Positions 7,983-15,955 are shown, counted from the first letter of the stretch. The stretch: 64,000 bases of DNA from an uncultured Bacilli bacterium (GCA_934091055.1 CAKOKN010000001.1:1-64000); one strand, 5' to 3'. Numbers and translations: made by a program. Notes: generated by a model not told the origin, from the letters alone.

Positions 7983-9479
7983 ATGGAAAAGAAAAAGAAA
8001 TATTTAATACTAGGAATAATAATACTCTTAGTACTCGGAGGTGTAACAGTAGCTTATCTAACTTGGTCTAGTGATAAAATAAACATAGGTCTAAATTCAG
8101 ATTGTTTCACTATAGATTATACCAAGGGAGGAGACATTAATAATGCTTCAGTAAAGTTAATGAATGAGAGTGATCTAATAGATAGTAACAATAAATTTAC
8201 TATTAAAGAGGGTATAGCTTTAACTTATGCCAACATAGGTATTAAATCCACTTGTGGTATAGAAGGATATGGTTCATTATACTTAAATATTACATCTTTA
8301 TCTGATGCTTTCACAACAGGTAATAGTGTTGGAGCATTAAAGTATGCAATACTAAAAAATACTAGTACTAGTACTGTAAGTGTAGCAAACTTATTAAATC
8401 AGTCCTTTGATATTGAAAAAACAGGCTCTATAACCAGTACTGGTACAAAAAAGATATTAACTAAACAACTATCAAATACCGAAGTTAATAAGTATATAAT
8501 TGTAATCTATATTGATAATAATAAAGCTGGTAATGATATACTAAATTCTTCTTTCACTGGGAAGATATCTGCATCAGCAAATCAAGGAACAATCCCTATG
8601 GGAGTAGCTACTGAATATATAACTAATCTATATACTGAAGCATCCAAAGAAGAAGTAACAAATAACAGTATAACTTATAATAAAGCCCCATCAGTAAACT
8701 TAATGAACGATAGATTAGGTGGGACAACATCAGATTTAGATGGAGGTAATATAAGATACTATGGAGCATCACCAAATAACTATGTATATTTCAATTGTTC
8801 TGATTATAATAATCAGACATCAGATACTTGTGAAGTATGGAGAATGATTGGTGTTTTTGATGGCAAAGTAAAATTAATAAGAAATACTTCGATAGGAAAA
8901 ACGCTAGGGTGGACTACTAATCGTAGTAATGATTGGTCTCAATCGTCAATGAAAACATATTTAAATGGTGACTATTATAGTACGTTAGTTAATGATACAA
9001 CAAGAAATTTGATAGTAGAAACAACTTGGAATTTGGGTGGAGGAAATGGAGGATATCCAAACGTAGCATATGTAAGTGAACGAAGTGATACTAAATGTTC
9101 TAGTTGTACTTATGATACAACTTGGACTGGTAAAATAGCATTAGCATATCCAAGTGATTATGGTTATGCCGCAGAGTTTGGAAACGATTATTGTGATCAG
9201 AGAATATATGATTATGATAATTGTGTATCAAATAATTGGATAAATGCGGTATTTGTTGTTGATGCTTCTTCCATAGCCTATTCTTACCCAAGATGGTTAT
9301 TGTCACCTCGTCCTTCGGGTACTAGAAATGCTTTTTATGTTGAAGAAAATGGTTCGCTTGCTGGTGGCAATTCTTTGTCTGCTGCAGGCATAATTTTACC
9401 AACTCTCCATCTAAACTCTGATGTTGAATTTAAAGTAGGAGATGGATCATCGTCTAATCCATATCAATTATCTGCATAA
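7983..9479 (+). CDS. Membrane-anchored surface protein with DUF6273-like C-terminal domain
   Basis: A 498-residue protein. Residues 6-28 form one hydrophobic segment (LILGIIILLVLGGVTVAYLT) after a KKKK start, so it is probably anchored with its bulk outside. Residues about 30-200 resemble the camelysin/SipW-substrate type of region. The C-terminal part has VWRMIGVFDGKVKLIRN, WLLSPRP and PTLHL, a pattern I associate with DUF6273 surface domains; the exact family is uncertain. The last 180 coding bases have much less A (39 of 180 by hand count) than 8701-8880 (69 of 180) and use CGT, TCG and CTC codons rare in neighbours. Start has GGAGG at 7967-7971. Confidence 0.75.
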   Translation: MEKKKKYLILGIIILLVLGGVTVAYLTWSSDKINIGLNSDCFTIDYTKGGDINNASVKLMNESDLIDSNNKFTIKEGIALTYANIGIKSTCGIEGYGSLYLNITSLSDAFTTGNSVGALKYAILKNTSTSTVSVANLLNQSFDIEKTGSITSTGTKKILTKQLSNTEVNKYIIVIYIDNNKAGNDILNSSFTGKISASANQGTIPMGVATEYITNLYTEASKEEVTNNSITYNKAPSVNLMNDRLGGTTSDLDGGNIRYYGASPNNYVYFNCSDYNNQTSDTCEVWRMIGVFDGKVKLIRNTSIGKTLGWTTNRSNDWSQSSMKTYLNGDYYSTLVNDTTRNLIVETTWNLGGGNGGYPNVAYVSERSDTKCSSCTYDTTWTGKIALAYPSDYGYAAEFGNDYCDQRIYDYDNCVSNNWINAVFVVDASSIAYSYPRWLLSPRPSGTRNAFYVEENGSLAGGNSLSAAGIILPTLHLNSDVEFKVGDGSSSNPYQLSA

Positions 9480-9540
9480 TGATATAATATAATAAAAAAA
9501 TAATATTTATTTTATAAACTTAGAATAAGGCTATAAAATA

Positions 9541-9566
9541 CCTCTTAAGACCTTAGGCTTAAGAGG
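9541..9566. repeat. Inverted repeat downstream of the surface-protein gene
   Basis: CCTCTTAAG (9541-9549) and CTTAAGAGG (9558-9566) are perfect complements around an 8-base ACCTTAGG loop. No T run follows on either strand, so it does not look like a normal terminator. Confidence 0.7.
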
Positions 9567-9636
9567 AAATAAAGAAGATAATAATATTAAAGATAGTGTT
9601 TGTTTACAGAAAATTTAATTTAAATAACTTTAATTA

Positions 9637-9665
9637 TTGCTTTATTTTAAAATATATAGTAAAAT
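9637..9665 (+). promoter_or_regulatory. Promoter of the Flp-type pilin gene
   Basis: TTGCTT (9637-9642), 17-base spacer, TAAAAT (9660-9665). A TATAAT at 9665-9670 could also serve as -10. Confidence 0.5.
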
Positions 9666-9704
9666 ATAATTAGATAGATAGTAATAATATAGGAGGAAGG
9701 AAAT

Positions 9705-9920
9705 ATGAAGTTAAATAGAAAGGGTCAAACACTAGTAGAGTATGTACTTATTATATCTTTGATTACTGTTCTAGCAATAGCAGCAGTTAAAATATTTGGA
9801 GGATATTTACAAGATGCTGTTACCAAGATAGGCTGTAGTATTTCTGGAAAAGAATATGTTGAAGGAGCAAAAGTAGGAGAGGGCTATTGTTCTGGAGATG
9901 AAGGTAAATTATTTGAATAA
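9705..9920 (+). CDS. Flp/Fap-type (type IVb) pilin
   Basis: A 71-residue small prepilin. The N terminus MKLNRKGQTLVEYVLIISL shows a short basic leader, a Gly for prepilin-peptidase cleavage, and mature residues Q-T-L-V-E-Y with Glu5-Tyr6, the hallmark of Flp pilins. One hydrophobic helix follows, then a short tail with two Cys (GCSIS, EGYCSG) that may pair. Flp pilins polymerise at the membrane through Tad machinery; no tad ATPase, TadB/C or prepilin peptidase is in this window. GGAGGAAGG precedes the start and a terminator follows at once, so it is a single-gene unit. Confidence 0.85.
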   Translation: MKLNRKGQTLVEYVLIISLITVLAIAAVKIFGGYLQDAVTKIGCSISGKEYVEGAKVGEGYCSGDEGKLFE

Positions 9921-9923
9921 ATA

Positions 9924-9960
9924 GAATATAAATCGACATAATATTTATATTCTTTTTTTT
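9924..9960 (+). terminator. Intrinsic terminator of the Flp pilin gene
   Basis: GAATATAAAT (9924-9933) pairs perfectly with ATTTATATTC (9943-9952), followed by eight T. The loop holds CGACA, part of a possible Spo0A box. Confidence 0.8.
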
Positions 9961-9965
9961 ATAAT
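9932..9965 (+). promoter_or_regulatory. Candidate spoIIGA promoter with Spo0A-box-like site
   Basis: TATAAT at 9960-9965 ends six bases before the spoIIGA ATG, implying a leaderless mRNA. ATCGACATA at 9932-9940 is close to the reverse complement of the Spo0A box TTTGTCGAA (core TGTCGA). In B. subtilis the spoIIG operon is activated by Spo0A. The site overlaps the pilin terminator, so chance is possible. Confidence 0.35.
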
Positions 9966-9971
9966 CAATAT

Positions 9972-10712
9972 ATGAAGATATATATTGATTTATTTTTTTT
10001 GTTTAATGTAATAATGGATTTTATAATTATTACTGGAGTAGGTATTATTCTAAAGAGAAGAAGTAATTATATTAGAATACTATTATCATCATTAGTAGGA
10101 GGTGTTATTTCTTTATGTTTATTTACTAATATTAATAATATATTAGTAGATATAATTGGAATAATGATAATAGTATTTATAAGTTATGGGTATAAAAATA
10201 TTAGATATTATATTAATAATATTATTTACGCTTATATAATTAGTATCTTAATAGGAGGTGTAATATATTTATTTCAAGTTAAAGTAACCTCTGATAGTAT
10301 TATAAGTTATTTAATTATTATAGTCATAGCTATAGAAGTATTAGTGTTATATATTAAAGAGATGAAGAAGATAAAGGATAATTATAATAATTATTATAAG
10401 GTAGACATATACTTTAAAGATAAAGAAAAAATATCAGTAGTAGGCTTCTTAGATACTGGTAATAATTTATATGACCCATATAAAAAGAGACCTATTATAC
10501 TTTTAGATAATAAATATATTAGAGAAGATAATTATATTTTAGTTCCTTATCATACTTTAAGTGGTGATGGTTTACTTAAATGTATTAAAGTAGATATTAT
10601 ATTTATTGAAGGTATCGGCTACAAAGGTAATGTACTAGTAGGTTTTTCTGATAAAACTAATGTTATAGAAGGAGCAGATGTTATACTCCATAAAGATCTA
10701 ATGAAAGGATGA
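9972..10712 (+). CDS. spoIIGA: SpoIIGA, pro-sigma-E processing aspartic peptidase
   Basis: A 246-residue protein with about five N-terminal membrane segments followed by a soluble domain containing GFLDTGNNLYDP near residue 160, the aspartic-protease-like DTGN motif of SpoIIGA. SpoIIGA sits in the mother-cell septal membrane and cleaves pro-sigma E after a signal from SpoIIR. Immediately downstream is sigE (gap 4), the usual spoIIG operon. It is shorter than the Bacillus protein (about 309 residues). No ribosome binding site precedes the ATG, and a TATAAT ends six bases before it, so translation may be leaderless. Confidence 0.9.
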   Translation: MKIYIDLFFLFNVIMDFIIITGVGIILKRRSNYIRILLSSLVGGVISLCLFTNINNILVDIIGIMIIVFISYGYKNIRYYINNIIYAYIISILIGGVIYLFQVKVTSDSIISYLIIIVIAIEVLVLYIKEMKKIKDNYNNYYKVDIYFKDKEKISVVGFLDTGNNLYDPYKKRPIILLDNKYIREDNYILVPYHTLSGDGLLKCIKVDIIFIEGIGYKGNVLVGFSDKTNVIEGADVILHKDLMKG

Positions 10713-10716
10713 TATT

Positions 10717-11397
10717 ATGTTAAAATTATTAAAAAAGTTATTTAGAAAATTAAATTATTTATTTTATGTTGGTAGTACAGATATTTTACCTGAACCTTTA
10801 AGTAGAGAAGAGGAAGATAAGTATATTAATTTATTTTTAAATGGTGATATGACTGCAAGAGATAAACTTATTGAACATAATCTTAGATTAGTAGTATTTT
10901 TAGCTAAAAAATATGAAAATACAAAGATTGATTTAGAGGACTTAGTTTCTATTGGGACGATTGGTTTAATTAAAGGAGTTAATACTTATCAGCAGGATAA
11001 GAACATTAAACTAGCTACTTATGCTTCTAGATGTATAGACAATGAAATACTTATGTATCTTAGAAAAACTAAAAGAAAGAGAAGTGAAGTATCTTTTGAA
11101 GATAGTCTAAGTTTTGATTCTGAAGGTAATGAACTTCATTTAGAAGATGTTCTTGGCACGGACAATGATCTAGTTACGAAACCTATTGAAGATGAACTTG
11201 ATAAGTATTTAATGTATCTTGAAATATCTAAATTACAAGATCGTGATCGAGAAATAATTGAACTTAGATATGGTCTTAATGGTAAGAAAGAAATGACACA
11301 AAAAGAAGTAGCTAATTTACTTGGTATATCACAATCTTATATTTCTAGAATAGAAAAGAAAGTTATAAAGAAATTATCTAGTATTATAAAATTATAG
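10717..11397 (+). CDS. sigE: Sporulation sigma factor sigma-E (pro-form)
   Basis: A 226-residue sigma-70 family factor. Region 2 reads NLRLVVFLAKKYENT and DLVSIGTIGLIKGVNTY, then KLATYASRCIDNEILMYLR; region 4 ends with a helix-turn-helix (EVANLLGISQSYISRIEKK). The match to Bacillus sigma-E, including SRCI(D/E)NEILMYLR, is close. The N terminus (MLKLLKKLFRKLNYLFYVGS) is a basic, amphipathic pro-sequence about ten residues shorter than in B. subtilis as I recall it. The upstream spoIIGA encodes its processing enzyme. It would direct early mother-cell transcription. Confidence 0.93.
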   Translation: MLKLLKKLFRKLNYLFYVGSTDILPEPLSREEEDKYINLFLNGDMTARDKLIEHNLRLVVFLAKKYENTKIDLEDLVSIGTIGLIKGVNTYQQDKNIKLATYASRCIDNEILMYLRKTKRKRSEVSFEDSLSFDSEGNELHLEDVLGTDNDLVTKPIEDELDKYLMYLEISKLQDRDREIIELRYGLNGKKEMTQKEVANLLGISQSYISRIEKKVIKKLSSIIKL

Positions 11398-11402
11398 TAG
11401 TA

Positions 11403-11426
11403 AAAGCAGCCCTAGTGGACTGCTTT
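11403..11426. terminator. Possible bidirectional terminator between sigE and mgtC
   Basis: AAAGCAG (11403-11409) pairs with CTGCTTT (11420-11426) between converging genes. T runs are short on both strands, so strength is uncertain. Confidence 0.5.
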
Positions 11427-12132
11427 AAAGTTCTTCTTCAAAGTATATATCTTTTTTATCTTTCTTAGTTAATGTTATTGATATAACATCTTTTCTACTT
11501 GGTACTTCTTTCATAATACTATCTATTACTTTTCCATCATCAGATTTAATTAATATATTAATATCTATTTTTATATTACCACTTTCTATTTCAGTACTTT
11601 TAATTTTATTTATAGTACTATCGGTATCCTTAGTAGCTTGTTTAAATACTTTTAATATCTCTTGTTCTTTATTTTCACTACATATTATTTCAAATGAGTA
11701 TAAAATATAATTATGATCTGGATGTAAATGTTCTATTTTAGTATTTACTGTTCTTAGAATGATATTAGTAAATAGTATAAACAATGTACCTGTTGCCGCC
11801 TCTACTAGTAGGTTAGCAGAACATAAAATTCCTATAGCTGCTGAACACCATAATGTAGCCGCAGTAGTTAATCCTTTTACTGATTTATTATCTTTTATTA
11901 TAACACCTGCACCTAGAAAACCTATACCCGCAACTACTTGAGCAGCTATTCTAGTAGTATCAGAATTAGGATAATTAAAAGAGAATCTAACAAAAAGAAA
12001 AGCTCCTATACTCACTAATATTATTGTTCTAAGTCCAACATTTCTTCTTCTATATTGTCTTTCTATTCCTATACAAGCACTAAGTAAAAAACATACTGTT
12101 ATCTGAAGTAAGAACTCTGTGTAATCTAACAT
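11425..12132 (-). CDS. MgtC/SapB-family membrane protein
   Basis: A 235-residue protein with the MgtC-family core: IGIERQYRRRNVGLRT near the start, GIGFLGAGVIIKD in the middle, and about four or five membrane segments in residues 1-130, then a soluble C-terminal domain with an ACT-like look. Family members are linked to Mg2+ limitation, and in some pathogens to virulence and ATP synthase control; the exact role here is unknown. It reads leftward, convergent to sigE and divergent from the gene at 12290, with TCCTCC (reverse AGGAGG) before its start. Confidence 0.85.
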   Translation of the reverse strand: MLDYTEFLLQITVCFLLSACIGIERQYRRRNVGLRTIILVSIGAFLFVRFSFNYPNSDTTRIAAQVVAGIGFLGAGVIIKDNKSVKGLTTAATLWCSAAIGILCSANLLVEAATGTLFILFTNIILRTVNTKIEHLHPDHNYILYSFEIICSENKEQEILKVFKQATKDTDSTINKIKSTEIESGNIKIDINILIKSDDGKVIDSIMKEVPSRKDVISITLTKKDKKDIYFEEEL

Positions 12133-12157
12133 TTAACTCCTCCTATTACTTAATATT

Positions 12158-12186
12158 AGTATAACAAAAAGTATTTATTATGTAAA
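12158..12186 (-). promoter_or_regulatory. Promoter of the mgtC-like gene
   Basis: On the minus strand, TTTACA (complement of 12181-12186), a 17-base spacer and TATACT (complement of 12158-12163). It points toward the MgtC start. Confidence 0.6.
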
Positions 12187-12192
12187 GAAATA

Positions 12193-12291
12193 ATTATATT
12201 CCTTCCTTAAAACTACTTAATAAATATCTTGCTAAATATTTATCTTTATAGTATAATAATATTATATTAGATAGGAAGGAAGGAATATAAT
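12193..12291. repeat. 16-bp inverted repeat around divergent promoters
   Basis: ATTATATTCCTTCCTT at 12193-12208 and AAGGAAGGAATATAAT at 12276-12291 are perfect inverted copies 67 bases apart. The right copy holds the ribosome binding site and the first two bases of the start codon of the gene at 12290. Confidence 0.85.
12229..12257 (+). promoter_or_regulatory. Promoter of the 12290-15600 gene group
   Basis: TTGCTA (12229-12234), 17-base spacer, TATAAT (12252-12257), followed by a short leader to the start at 12290. Confidence 0.6.
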
Positions 12292-12751
12292 GGAAAAGAT
12301 AAAAGAATGGGCCAAAAATAATAAAGGTTTAGCAATAGTTATACTACTATCTTTAGTCTTACTTATTGTTCTTATTATAATGTCTATTCAATTTTTTATA
12401 GGAGGATCATCTTCTAAATATGGTAATAGATTAGATGGAATAAATGATGTTAAAATTGCTGACGATACTTACAAAGGCGTTAAAGAAGAAGTAGAGGAGA
12501 CTGGTGAAGTAGAAAGCATTGACATTAGACTTCAAGGCAAGATTGTATATACTACAATGGTATTAAAAAGTGAAACTAGTACTGATAAAGCTAAAGAAAT
12601 AGCTAGTGCTACACTTGATAATTATAGTGAAAAAGAACTTAAATACTATGACTTTTCATTCTTCTTAAAATGGAATACTGAAGACGGTGAAACAGTAATT
12701 ACCGGCAACAAACATCATAGTTTAGATGAAATATCTTGGGTTAAAAGTTAG
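12290..12751 (+). CDS. Hypothetical single-pass membrane protein
   Basis: A 153-residue protein I do not recognise. A short basic cytosolic N terminus (MEKIKEWAKNNKG) is followed by a membrane helix at about 15-40, then a soluble, probably extracellular domain of mixed alpha and beta sequence (residues 45-153) with no Cys. It is the first gene of a group with the sensor at 12760 (gap 8) and the YihY protein at 14791, so a shared envelope role is possible. It has GGAAGG at 12278-12283. Confidence 0.75.
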   Translation: MEKIKEWAKNNKGLAIVILLSLVLLIVLIIMSIQFFIGGSSSKYGNRLDGINDVKIADDTYKGVKEEVEETGEVESIDIRLQGKIVYTTMVLKSETSTDKAKEIASATLDNYSEKELKYYDFSFFLKWNTEDGETVITGNKHHSLDEISWVKS

Positions 12752-12759
12752 GTGATAGT

Positions 12760-14775
12760 ATGAAAAAGAGAAATAATAAAGTTATTGTCCTTGTAGTAGC
12801 GGGGATAATTTTTGCTGTATTACTAGTTGTATTTATTTTAAATTATAGCAAAGACGATTACAGCTTTTCAATATTAGAAAAAAAATGGATTAATGATAAT
12901 ACTAGAAATGTATTAGATGTTAATGTCTACAACGATGTACCAATATATGGTAAGCAAGGAAAAGGAGTGGCATTTGATTTATTAGATAAATTTACTGAGA
13001 AATATAATGTTAACTTCAATAAAATATCTTACTCGGTAGATAGTCCTCCAGAATACAAGGAGATAGCTTTCAAGATAGTAAACAACAACACTTCTTTAAC
13101 AGATAATGATATTCTATTATATGAAGATAGTTATGTTTTAGTATCTAAGGAAAAAACTGTAATAGATAGAATTACTGATATGAAAGACTTAAAAGTCCTA
13201 GTATTAAATGAGGATATCGGTCTTGTTTCTAACTATCTATCAGAAGCTAATAATGTATCTTTTGAACCAAAAGATAGTATAGACGACATAGAAACTGCTC
13301 TTAGTGAACAAGATAGTTATGCCTTAATACCATATAATATGTATATCGACGTAATTTTAAACAATGATTTAAATATACTATATCATTTATCAGATATATC
13401 TAAAAAGTATGTACTTACAGTACAAAATAAAACATTATCTAGTATAATGAAAAAATATTATCTACAATATAGTGAAAAACTACAAAAAGAAGCTTATAAG
13501 AGTAACTTCTTAGATGAATTTTTTTATGATAAAAAAATAAGTGAAGCAGACAGACTTGGATATAACTCTAGTTCTTATAATGTCGGCTATATATCATATA
13601 TGCCTTTCGAAGGCAGAGAAGAAAAGGACTTTGTTGGCACTTTATCAAATTATCTTAGTGACTTTGAAGACTTATTTGATGTAGATTTCAAGTTAATCTC
13701 TTACAATAATATAGCAGATTTAAAAAAAGACTTATCTAGTGGTGAACTTGATTTAGTATTTGCTAACTATAACTTAAATGGAATAAATGTAGATATTATT
13801 AACACTAATTCTTTATTTAAAGAAGAATATGTAATACTATCTAAAGATACCTTTATTGTAAATTCCGTTAAGAGCTTAAAAGATAGAGAAGTATCAGTGG
13901 TTAAAGATAGCTATATATATGACTTTGTAAACAATAATGGTGTTAGAACAAAGACATTTGATAACAACGAAGAATTATGTAGAACACTATCTAGTAATTC
14001 AGTAGTTATTGTAGACAAAGATACTTATAACTATTATAAGAATAAAAAATTCAGTGACTACAATGTCTTATATGAAGGAGTACTTCCTTATGAATATACC
14101 TTCGCTATCAGAGATGTTAATAAAAATACTGTATTCGCAAAATTATTTAGTTATTATACTTCTTCAGTCAACTACGAAGGAGTAAGATATGCTTATAATA
14201 CCAACAGCACTATTTATGATTTCGGTGTATTAGTAACATTTATCACAGTAGTAGCTACTATACTATTTATCGTACTTACTATATTTATTGTCAAAAAGAA
14301 AAAGAATAAAGAAGTATCACTTCGTAACTATGATAAATTAAAATACATAGATTCAATGACTTCATTAAAAAATAGAACTTATTTAAATAGCAAAATAAAA
14401 GAATGGGATGATAACGTAATATATCCTCAGGCCTTCGTAGTAGTAGATTTAAATAATTTAAAATATATAAATGATAGTCACGGACACGAAGAAGGCGACA
14501 CTTTAATTAAAAAAGCTGCTAGCATTCTTATAGTAAATCAGGAGGCTAATACTGATATAATAAGAACTGACGGCAACGAATTCTTAATATATATGGTCGG
14601 TTATGACGAGAAAAAAGTAGTAGCTTATATAAGAAAAATATATAAAGAATTAAAAGAATTACCATACGGCTTCGGAGCCGCTATTGGATACAGTATGATC
14701 TTAGACGACGTTAAAACAGTAGACGATGCAATCAATGAAGCTACTTTAGATATGAGAAATAAAAAAGAAAATTAG
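12760..14775 (+). CDS. Sensor: two solute-binding domains, membrane helix, degenerate GGDEF domain
   Basis: A 671-residue protein. After an N-terminal membrane helix (about 7-27) come two periplasmic-binding-protein-like regions: residues about 35-255 (NVYNDVPIYGKQGKGVAFDLL) and about 275-475 (VGYISYMPFEGREEKD). A second helix at about 487-510 (FGVLVTFITVVATILFIVLT) leads to a C-terminal GGDEF domain (DSMTSLKNRTYL, VDLNNLKYINDSHGHEEGD). The signature reads DGNEF near residue 604 instead of GGDEF. The fold is convincing, but activity as a diguanylate cyclase is doubtful. It likely senses a small molecule outside and signals inside. Confidence 0.8.
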   Translation: MKKRNNKVIVLVVAGIIFAVLLVVFILNYSKDDYSFSILEKKWINDNTRNVLDVNVYNDVPIYGKQGKGVAFDLLDKFTEKYNVNFNKISYSVDSPPEYKEIAFKIVNNNTSLTDNDILLYEDSYVLVSKEKTVIDRITDMKDLKVLVLNEDIGLVSNYLSEANNVSFEPKDSIDDIETALSEQDSYALIPYNMYIDVILNNDLNILYHLSDISKKYVLTVQNKTLSSIMKKYYLQYSEKLQKEAYKSNFLDEFFYDKKISEADRLGYNSSSYNVGYISYMPFEGREEKDFVGTLSNYLSDFEDLFDVDFKLISYNNIADLKKDLSSGELDLVFANYNLNGINVDIINTNSLFKEEYVILSKDTFIVNSVKSLKDREVSVVKDSYIYDFVNNNGVRTKTFDNNEELCRTLSSNSVVIVDKDTYNYYKNKKFSDYNVLYEGVLPYEYTFAIRDVNKNTVFAKLFSYYTSSVNYEGVRYAYNTNSTIYDFGVLVTFITVVATILFIVLTIFIVKKKKNKEVSLRNYDKLKYIDSMTSLKNRTYLNSKIKEWDDNVIYPQAFVVVDLNNLKYINDSHGHEEGDTLIKKAASILIVNQEANTDIIRTDGNEFLIYMVGYDEKKVVAYIRKIYKELKELPYGFGAAIGYSMILDDVKTVDDAINEATLDMRNKKEN

Positions 14776-14790
14776 AGAGTGTGATTAGCA

Positions 14791-15600
14791 ATGAACAAAG
14801 TTAAGAGATTAATTAAAAAAGTTTTAAAAGTATTTAGTTTAAAAGAAATTAAAATATTACCAGCATACTTATCATATAGCTTTGTTCTTGCTAGTATGCC
14901 CATACTTACAATAATAGTTTTAGTGGCCAGTTGGTTTTCAATCTCAATAGACAGTGTAATAAACTTAATTAGAGAATTACTTCCTAGTTATGTTAGTACA
15001 AATATAATAAATGTTATATCAGGAAAAGAATATGACCTATCCATTGGATTTTTAAATTTATTTACCTTCTGTGTGGCCGCTAACGGAATGTATGCTGTGA
15101 TCGAAGCTTCTAACAGCTTATATAAGATAGACAGTAAAACACCTGTTAAAGATCGTTTTAGATCAGTAATTATATTACTTATAATCATATCACTATTACT
15201 ATTCTTAATAGTAGTACCAATGCTTGGCGATAAGATAATAGAATTACTTAGTAATTATGAATTATTTAACAGTGTAAAAAAAGAAATATATCTTATATAT
15301 TCCGCGGTCAAGTGGCCAATTACTTTCCTAGTAATATTCTGCAACATCAAATTAATCTATGTAATAGCACCTTCTATTAAAATAAAAAGTGAAGACACTA
15401 CTCTTGGAGCATTTGTTACCACAGTTGGCTGGCTTTGCTTTACTGCAATATTCGGCTATTACATAAAATACTTTGCTAGGTATGATCTATTATATGGAAG
15501 TTTAGCAGGTATTACAATATTATTAATTTGGATTTATATACTTAGTTTTATATTGATACTTGGCATAGTAATAAATTCAAGAAAATATAATAGAAATTAG
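14791..15600 (+). CDS. YihY/BrkB-family membrane protein
   Basis: A 269-residue polytopic membrane protein with about six hydrophobic segments, matching the YihY/YhjD/BrkB family by its pattern LPAYLSYSFVLASMPILT, the central AANGMYAVIEASNSLYK and a C-terminal LLIWIYILSFILILGIVI segment. These proteins were once annotated as ribonuclease BN, which is now known to be wrong; their role is unknown, possibly transport. It follows the GGDEF sensor with a 15-base gap, so it is probably in the same operon. Confidence 0.85.
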   Translation: MNKVKRLIKKVLKVFSLKEIKILPAYLSYSFVLASMPILTIIVLVASWFSISIDSVINLIRELLPSYVSTNIINVISGKEYDLSIGFLNLFTFCVAANGMYAVIEASNSLYKIDSKTPVKDRFRSVIILLIIISLLLFLIVVPMLGDKIIELLSNYELFNSVKKEIYLIYSAVKWPITFLVIFCNIKLIYVIAPSIKIKSEDTTLGAFVTTVGWLCFTAIFGYYIKYFARYDLLYGSLAGITILLIWIYILSFILILGIVINSRKYNRN

Positions 15601-15667
15601 AAAAGTATAGTAAAAATTTAAAGGCATAATAAAAATCAAAATATATATAATAATAATGGATACATTA

Positions 15668-15711
15668 AAGCGCTACTTATTTCACAGACTATTTTATCAA
15701 AAGTAGCACTT
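15668..15711 (+). other. Hairpin in the 3' region after yihY
   Basis: AAGCGCTACTT (15668-15678) pairs with AAGTAGCACTT (15701-15711) except for one mismatch. No T run follows. Function unknown. It lies in a 380-base gap that also holds the terminator at 15739-15764 and the repeats at 15918-15955; the rest is AT-rich sequence with nothing recognisable. Confidence 0.5.
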
Positions 15712-15738
15712 ATCTCCTTATATTGAAGCAATATGCTT

Positions 15739-15764
15739 AAGTGAGTTAACAGCTCACTTTTTTT
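15739..15764 (+). terminator. Intrinsic terminator of the yihY operon
   Basis: AAGTGAG (15739-15745) pairs with CTCACTT (15753-15759), then five more T. Confidence 0.8.
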
Positions 15765-15917
15765 ATGCTTTAATCTTGTGTGATATTTTATTATTTTAAT
15801 ACTTTTATTCTCCATTATATTTTATTATCTCATAAGAAAGATATTAAATAATTCTTAAATTACTCATTCATTTTGTTTTGCTGCAAATGTTATTTATTCA
15901 ATTTTATTTTTTTTTAA

Positions 15918-15955
15918 GAAATTTTCAAAAAAGCGGGGAATTTTCGAAAAAAAAG
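15918..15955 (+). promoter_or_regulatory. Direct repeats upstream of the bacteriocin exporter
   Basis: GAAATTTTCAAAAAAGC and GGAATTTTCGAAAAAAAAG begin 19 bases apart, sharing AATTTTC at 15920-15926 and 15939-15945. A weak -10 (TATAAG, 15961-15966) lacks a recognisable -35. This layout fits activator-dependent transcription, as for many bacteriocin operons, but no regulator gene is nearby. Confidence 0.4.

Noticed and set aside
9541..9566. Inverted repeat as the terminator of the surface-protein gene
   Set aside because: No T run follows on the plus strand, so normal intrinsic termination is unlikely; listed as a repeat instead.
9960..9972. Missing upstream part of spoIIGA due to a frameshift
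   Set aside because: The N terminus MKIYIDLFFLFNVIMDFII already fits the SpoIIGA start, so no sequence is missing.
12193..12291. Hidden ribosome binding site (riboswitch-like hairpin) for the 12290 gene
   Set aside because: The left arm lies upstream of the recognised promoter (12229-12257), so it would not be in that mRNA.
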